In this document: in pieces, positions 15,322 to 18,800 of the stretch
Layout of the letters: each line of letters begins with the position of its first letter
Numbering within the stretch: the first letter of the stretch is position 1
Source: Verrucomicrobiota bacterium
GTDB lineage: Bacteria > Verrucomicrobiota > Verrucomicrobiia > Opitutales > Oceanipulchritudinaceae
Assembly (NCBI GenBank): GCA_009908535.1
Contig: JAAAOD010000145.1
Span: 1-18,800 of the forward strand
Length of the DNA stretch: 18,800 bases
Reading direction: 5' to 3'
Notes under the pieces: model-generated
What the model saw: the letters and a program-made list of their open reading frames with translations, nothing else
The model's database searches: none
What the model was told of the DNA's origin: nothing
Position numbers and translations under genes: made by a program

Positions 15322-15639
15322 ATGGATCCCTCTCTTGACCTTTCGCAAAAGGACCTTGCCTGGATCGGGGATGCCGTTCTCGCCCTCTATGCCCGCGAGT
15401 GGCTGCTGCGGGAGCCGGAACATCCCCTCTACTCCCGCCAGGAGCGGTTTCTCTGGTTCACCTCCAACGCCTTCCTGCAGGCGCTCGGTGATCCCACTGC
15501 CGTGGAGGCGGAAATCGGTCACTGGTACCGAAGGGAGGGCCTCGCCGCCGCCTACGGGCACATCGAATCGACCCTCCTCCCCCTCTTCCAGAAGCAACTC
15601 CGCAACCGCTCCCGCGGCCAACGCGGCCGCAAACGCTGA
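15322..15639 (+). CDS. Small RNase III-domain protein, Mini-III-like
   Basis: A 105-residue protein. DLAWIGDAVLALYAREWLL (11-29) matches the first catalytic helix of RNase III enzymes in the Mini-III form (LAYIGDAV), with Asp17 in the catalytic position and no Glu equivalent to E38/E41 of E. coli RNase III. FTSNAFLQAL and VEAEIGHWYRREGLAAAY (61-78) match the later helices (SN..LA.LA; EALIG.IY...G...A), with Glu62 at the place of Glu117; the usual nearby Asp114 is Thr59. There is no double-stranded-RNA-binding domain, only a short basic tail (RNRSRGQRGRKR). Mini-III of Bacillus trims 23S rRNA precursors; activity here is uncertain. It is divergent from the TrpB-like gene and precedes tRNA-Pro on the same strand. 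Start Met fits the domain boundary; no Shine-Dalgarno sequence is obvious. Confidence 0.7.
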   Translation: MDPSLDLSQKDLAWIGDAVLALYAREWLLREPEHPLYSRQERFLWFTSNAFLQALGDPTAVEAEIGHWYRREGLAAAYGHIESTLLPLFQKQLRNRSRGQRGRKR

Positions 15640-15675
15640 GGAAGCGGCCCTTTCGCCGAAGTCCGTTTTTCGGTA

Positions 15676-15704
15676 TTGACCCCGTCCCGTGAACCACCTC
15701 AATC
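15676..15704 (+). promoter_or_regulatory. Possible promoter of tRNA-Pro
   Basis: TTGACC (15676-15681) is followed after 17 bases by TCAATC (15699-15704), a weak -10. Its transcription start would fall near 15711, eight bases before the tRNA 5' end, which is a plausible distance. Confidence 0.25.
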
Positions 15705-15718
15705 CATTTTTTCATTGG

Positions 15719-15795
15719 CGGGCTGTGGCGCAGTCTGGTAGCGCGCTTGCATGGGGTGCAAGAAGTCGCTGGTTCGAATCCAGTCAGCCCGACCA
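15719..15795 (+). tRNA. tRNA-Pro (anticodon GGG)
   Basis: A full cloverleaf of 77 bases folds by eye. The acceptor stem CGGGCTG pairs with CAGCCCG, followed by discriminator A and an encoded CCA (15793-15795). The D stem is GCGC/GCGC. The anticodon stem CTTGC/GCAAG closes the loop ATGGGGT, giving U33, anticodon GGG (reads CCC and CCU) and G37, as in tRNA-Pro. The T arm is GCTGG-TTCGAAT-CCAGT with one G-T pair. The variable loop is AAGTC. It lies 79 bases after the RNase III-domain gene. Two T-runs flank it (TTTTTT at about 15707-15712 and 15797-15802). Confidence 0.96.
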
Positions 15796-15835
15796 ATTTT
15801 TTATCGTCCTTGTCCGGTGCACCCTGACAGACCAT

Positions 15836-15853
15836 CGGAGAGCCCCTTCTCCG
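15836..15853 (+). terminator. Hairpin downstream of tRNA-Pro
   Basis: CGGAGA (15836-15841) pairs with TCTCCG (15848-15853) around GCCCCT, followed by TTGATTG. It sits 41 bases after the tRNA and could end its transcript, but the T-run is poor. Confidence 0.3.
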
Positions 15854-15952
15854 TTGATTGACCGGCCCGGCCCCGGCAATTGGCAAGCCCCGCTGGCATT
15901 CCTCAAGGATGCCTTCCGGGAAACCACAGGTAACGCACCCACGGGTTGAGGC

Positions 15953-16741
15953 TTACTCTGCTTGCGCCGTTGCAAGAGGCTGCCCCACGCTGAAGTATTC
16001 TTGAACAATCCCTAGATCGACTTCGACAGACTCGGTGATCATCAATGAGCGTCCTGTACGGGGTGACTGAAAATAACTTCTCCGCGGCAGGAGGATACCC
16101 CCAAACTCCTCATAATGGCTGAATCCGGAATAGGTAGTGCTGCCGTCGGGGAAGTGGCTTTCGCTGGCAAGGAGTTGGTGATTTACCGTCGACAGATAGA
16201 ACACATAGCGAACACCCGTTTCTTCGTTGCGAGCTTCTATACAGTGAGCTTGTCGGCCATTGACTTCACCGGCGGGTAACTTTTTCAGCACTGCTCCCTC
16301 GCGCCAGAGCTTGATGAGACGAGGCTGTACACCAGCGCCGGCATGGAGCTCGGCGGCAGCGGCTGGGGCCAGCTCTTCGATCTGCATCTCGGAGGCACCC
16401 TCAAGACGAGTGGCGGTCCAGGCCGTCTTGCCATCGTGGGCGCGAATAATTTGGACCGTTTTCTTGTTAGAACCGGGTATGGGTACGGTAACGGTGGCCC
16501 GGATCTGGTTCGGACGCTTTTTGACGATGCAGAAGTCGACGATGTTCCCGTCCCGCTCGATGCGCCCTTTAAGGCGGATACTTTTGATTTCCGACCAGTT
16601 CCGCACTCCACCCACAGCGTCCCAATGCTTATACAGAATATCCTTCAACTCCGGGTCCAAGGGGCCGGAAGCCATCGATGACAGGCACAAAGAGAGCGTG
16701 CTGAGGACTACAAAAAGTTTCCCGTGGAAGCATCGAAACAT
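15953..16741 (-). CDS. Secreted LolA-like protein of unknown function
   Basis: A protein of 262 residues from the ATG at 16741 (the frame reaches a TTG at 16801). The N-terminus MFRCFHGKLFVVLSTLSLCL then SSMASG is a signal peptide, probably cut after MAS or MASG, so the protein is exported. The mature part starts with HWDAVGGVRNWSEIKSIRLK and alternates hydrophobic strands (RPNQIRATVTVPI, TVQIIRAHDGKTAWTATR, VRYVFYLSTVNHQLLASESH, GILLPRRSYF), in line with the half-barrel fold of LolA/outer-membrane lipoprotein-sorting proteins; I call this by pattern, not by a decisive motif. Its G+C is lower than its neighbours (48-55% in three 60-base lines that I counted). It stands alone between tRNA-Pro and a decayed glycosyltransferase, with TTGACG (16796-16801, minus) 55 bases upstream. 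Confidence 0.7.
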   Translation of the reverse strand: MFRCFHGKLFVVLSTLSLCLSSMASGPLDPELKDILYKHWDAVGGVRNWSEIKSIRLKGRIERDGNIVDFCIVKKRPNQIRATVTVPIPGSNKKTVQIIRAHDGKTAWTATRLEGASEMQIEELAPAAAAELHAGAGVQPRLIKLWREGAVLKKLPAGEVNGRQAHCIEARNEETGVRYVFYLSTVNHQLLASESHFPDGSTTYSGFSHYEEFGGILLPRRSYFQSPRTGRSLMITESVEVDLGIVQEYFSVGQPLATAQAE

Positions 16742-16797
16742 CCACCCACAATCAGCAAGCGACCTCTTTTTGTCACGGAATAGCTTGGTTACAACCG

Positions 16798-17206
16798 TCA
16801 AACCTTTGTATCGATGTCACGGTTACATCTCGAAATTGTTTCGGTAATCCGATCCGCCCCCGGCATCCGAAATCGAGTCGGCCCGACCATATTCAGTGAA
16901 TGATCGGCGCGGCGCACGAATTCGATTTCCTCCGGACAGAAGCGCAGGACCTCGTAATGATGGAACAAGCTACGGAAGGACCAGCGGTCGCGCCGCGCCA
17001 TGCGGTCGAGGAGACCGTGTTCGAAGTTGTGCTCGTCGAGCACAAGGCGGACGCCGTCGGGAGAGCGGAAGCCGCCGGATCTCGCCAAGAAAGGGCTCCA
17101 GGCCGGAAACATCACCGTGATCCTTCCCCTCGTCATAGGTCAGCAGATGTACATCTTCAAGGACGTGGACCAAAAAAGGCCTGACCTTTTCCGGACAGGG
17201 GTTCAT
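16798..17206 (-). pseudogene. Remnant of a family 4 (group 1) glycosyltransferase, frameshifted and truncated
   Basis: Two minus-strand frames together read like the N-terminal domain of a GT4 glycosyltransferase. The first, from about 17206, has RPFLVHVLEDVHLLTYDEGK and SGLEPFLGEIRRLPL. The second, ending at the TGA at 16798, has VRLVLDEHNFEHGLLDRMA, then PEEIEFVRRADHSLNM and MPGADRIT. LDEHNxEH, E..xVRRAD and PGADRIT are the usual order in these enzymes, where the next residues would be a V-I-P-N-G-V-D-type strand; here the similarity stops and unrelated codons lead to a stop. So at least one frameshift (near 17060-17090) and loss of the C-terminal nucleotide-sugar domain are implied. It is not expected to be functional. 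A short intact gene in the second frame is less likely. This is all of the 16742-17215 gap except the promoter of the LolA-like gene. Confidence 0.55.
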
Positions 17207-17215
17207 ATCGACCGC

Positions 17216-17674
17216 ATGCGATCCGGACCCATTGTTCAAAGCGACGGAAGCTGTCGCCTTGCCTTCCCTGTCGGTGAAGGCGACATCGACCGGAACGGAC
17301 ACGTCAACAACGTGGTCTACGTCGAATGGATGCAGAGGGCCGCCGTCGCCCACTCCGACGCCGTCGGCGGAACCCGGGCCATGGAGGCCAATGGCGGCGC
17401 CTGGGTGGCCCGGCGACACGAAATTGATTACCGGCGGCCGGCATTCCTCAAGGACGAAATCATCGCCCTTACCTGGGTGGCTGATCTGGGCCGGGCGCGT
17501 TCGCTGCGCAAGTACGCCTTCTACCGCTCCACGGACAGCGCCCTTCTTGCCTCCGGACGGACGGACTGGGTCTACCTCGACCGCACAAGCCAGCGCCCGC
17601 GTTCCATTCCGGAGGAAGTGCGCGCCTGCTTCCGGATCCCGGATCGCCAGCCGGATCCGCACCGCAGTTGCTGA
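17216..17674 (+). CDS. Hotdog-fold thioesterase (acyl-ACP/acyl-CoA type)
   Basis: A protein of 152 residues from the ATG at 17216; the open frame extends to 17000 but upstream codons run through the glycosyltransferase remnant. The signature EGDIDRNGHVNNVVYVEWMQ (21-40) is the hotdog active-site helix DxNGHVNNxxY, with Asp25 as the likely catalytic residue and His29. HEIDYRRPAFLKDEI and SLRKYAFYR then TDWVYLD follow as the later strands. The family hydrolyses acyl-CoA or acyl-ACP in the cytosol. It is a second thioesterase in this window, with little similarity to the first outside the active-site helix. Its promoter would lie inside the pseudogene, and there is no good Shine-Dalgarno sequence, so expression may be weak. 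Its stop is 8 bases from that of the converging LpxR-like gene. Confidence 0.8.
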   Translation: MRSGPIVQSDGSCRLAFPVGEGDIDRNGHVNNVVYVEWMQRAAVAHSDAVGGTRAMEANGGAWVARRHEIDYRRPAFLKDEIIALTWVADLGRARSLRKYAFYRSTDSALLASGRTDWVYLDRTSQRPRSIPEEVRACFRIPDRQPDPHRSC

Positions 17675-17682
17675 TGAGCAGC

Positions 17683-18795
17683 TTAAAAGGCCACTCCGAG
17701 CATGACGGAGCCGTACTCGTGGTTCCGGCCCTGTCCCTCGAACTCTTCCGTGCGCAGGGTCCTGGCCACCGCGAGCTGCCAGCGGCTGTAACGGATCCCG
17801 ATGCCCAGAATCCCCTCCGCAACAAAGGGCTTGCTCTCGACAGTGTACGCATAATCACGGAAGACCGGACCATCCATGGTGATGTCGTGCGCCACCGCCG
17901 TTCCCCGCGTCCCCACGAAAAGACACCATGACCAGTCGCCCGTGGCGACGGTTCGTTCCCTGCGCAGAGGCGAAGCGTAGGTCCCCAGTTGCACCCGCGG
18001 CGTCAGGTAGGCGAGCGGAAGATTGTAGCCGAGGCGAACGAGAAGGCCCGTGTGCGCCTCGGTGCGGAGATTGCCAAGGGCGACGCCCCACTCCGCGTAG
18101 CCGTCCATTTCGAGGAGAGTGTTTTCGGTCATCTGTTCGAGCCACCGGATACGCAGCCTGCGGTCGAGTTGCAGATTGATCGTATACTCCTCGGGTACCT
18201 GGCTGTCCCATCCGGAGAAGACAGGGCTTTGGCTGATATACTCGTGCACGAACTCCTGCGCCTGCCGCGCGAGGCTGTTCGGTCCGGTCAGGCCGAGAAT
18301 AAAGGTAAGCGAGCTCATGCTGTCGCGGTTGTGTACATGCAGCGACCACTCCAGCCCGAGCCAGCCGGCGAAGGGACGCTCGCCCGGAGGCGGCACGGCG
18401 GCATCATAGTCGCTCGGGGTGTACATGAGCTGGGTCAGCCCCGTGCCCCAGTCGAGACGGAGCTCCCCTCGATCCTCCCCAACCATGCCGGAGGCGGCAC
18501 CGATGCGGGTCAGCGAGTTGTGAAAGCGAACGAGAAGGTTTTGCACCGGATTCAGTTCCCGCGCCTTCAACGGAGACAACAACGCGATGCGGACACCGTT
18601 GGTGTAATCCCGGTCAGAGCCGGAAAAAAGATCGTTATCCAGCTGAACCGTCAGGTGCGAGGGCCGGTCCATGGAGGGGGAGAACTCCGGATCCTCCGCC
18701 CCAAGAGGATGACTCAATAAATGGACGGCAAGCAGCACACCGGCACACCGGGGAATCCTCAAAGGGGCAAATCGTTTATCCAAAGCGGAGGGCAT
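17683..18795 (-). CDS. lpxR: LpxR-family lipid A 3'-O-deacylase-like outer-membrane protein (DUF2219)
   Basis: A 370-residue beta-barrel protein. The N-terminus RFAPLRIPRCAGVLLAVHLL with LGAEDP after it is a probable signal peptide. HLTVQLDNDLFSGSDRDYTNG (from residue 47) is the LpxR/DUF2219 signature; Asn54-Asp55 match Asn9-Asp10 of Salmonella LpxR, and His184 in RQAQEFVHEYI is at the approximate place of its catalytic His122. GLTGPNSLARQAQ, then GWDSQV is also typical, and the chain ends GSVMLGVAF with a terminal Phe as for Bam-inserted barrels. LpxR removes the 3'-acyloxyacyl chain of lipid A at the outer membrane. The start at 18795 is five bases from the window edge, so an upstream start and the ribosome binding site cannot be judged. 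It converges on the thioesterase gene. Confidence 0.85.
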   Translation of the reverse strand: MPSALDKRFAPLRIPRCAGVLLAVHLLSHPLGAEDPEFSPSMDRPSHLTVQLDNDLFSGSDRDYTNGVRIALLSPLKARELNPVQNLLVRFHNSLTRIGAASGMVGEDRGELRLDWGTGLTQLMYTPSDYDAAVPPPGERPFAGWLGLEWSLHVHNRDSMSSLTFILGLTGPNSLARQAQEFVHEYISQSPVFSGWDSQVPEEYTINLQLDRRLRIRWLEQMTENTLLEMDGYAEWGVALGNLRTEAHTGLLVRLGYNLPLAYLTPRVQLGTYASPLRRERTVATGDWSWCLFVGTRGTAVAHDITMDGPVFRDYAYTVESKPFVAEGILGIGIRYSRWQLAVARTLRTEEFEGQGRNHEYGSVMLGVAF

Positions 18796-18800
18796 ACCAT

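Noticed and set aside
15719..15795. tRNA-Pro as an integration site
   Set aside because: No second copy of the tRNA 3' end and no integrase gene were found in the window.
15458..15886. Minus-strand 142-residue ORF containing GFEPATSCTPCKRATRLRH
   Set aside because: This peptide is the antisense translation of the tRNA-Pro gene at 15719-15795, a known recurrent false protein in annotations.
15689..15949. 86-residue plus-strand ORF through the tRNA
   Set aside because: It translates across the tRNA gene and has no motif or ribosome binding site.
15895..17454. 15-base direct repeat GGCATTCCTCAAGGA at 15895-15909 and 17440-17454
   Set aside because: The second copy encodes a conserved stretch of the thioesterase and the match does not extend; one such repeat by chance is not surprising in this length.

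Overview
This is a chromosomal window of high GC content (most lines are well above 60% G+C) with mainly housekeeping and cell-envelope genes. The mix of a Mini-III-like RNase III domain protein, a response regulator with an ICAY-type tail, a TrpB2-type enzyme, a Gfo/Idh/MocA oxidoreductase, LpxI in place of LpxH, and an LpxR-type outer-membrane protein suggests a Gram-negative bacterium, probably of the Verrucomicrobiota (Opitutia-like). The lineage is an inference from gene content; no marker in the window proves it.

Layout. 1-3269 (minus) is a compact four-gene set: ketosynthase, acyl carrier protein, CrtI/retinol-saturase-like FAD oxidoreductase and a SAM methyltransferase cut by the window edge. 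It looks like a small dedicated fatty-acyl or polyene pathway. 3441-4430 (plus) is galE. 4507-5097 (minus) is an orphan response regulator. 5226-6988 (plus) holds dtd and dgt. 7007-8446 (minus) is an HtrA-like lipoprotein protease, head-to-head with leuS-lpxI (8437-11884, plus), whose genes overlap each other. 12107-15208 (minus) runs TrpB-like enzyme, Gfo/Idh/MocA oxidoreductase and a hotdog thioesterase; a very good intrinsic terminator for this direction lies inside the 3' end of the converging lpxI. 15322-15639 (plus) is a small RNase III-domain protein, followed by tRNA-Pro(GGG). 15953-16741 (minus) is a lower-GC secreted LolA-like protein. 16798-17206 (minus) is a broken glycosyltransferase remnant. 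17216-17674 (plus) is a second hotdog thioesterase, and 17683-18795 (minus) an LpxR-family outer-membrane protein.

Common themes are acyl chemistry (ketosynthase/ACP cluster, two hotdog thioesterases), lipid A (lpxI, lpxR-like), sugar nucleotides and glycosyl transfer (galE, the GT4 remnant), envelope quality control (HtrA-like), and translation (leuS, dtd, tRNA-Pro). I see no CRISPR array, insertion sequence, prophage gene or replication origin. The best candidates for something under-described are the minimal KS-ACP-desaturase-methyltransferase operon, the terminator embedded antisense in lpxI, the response regulator whose conserved cysteine tail has lost its cysteines, and the low-GC gene joined to the decayed glycosyltransferase beside a tRNA.
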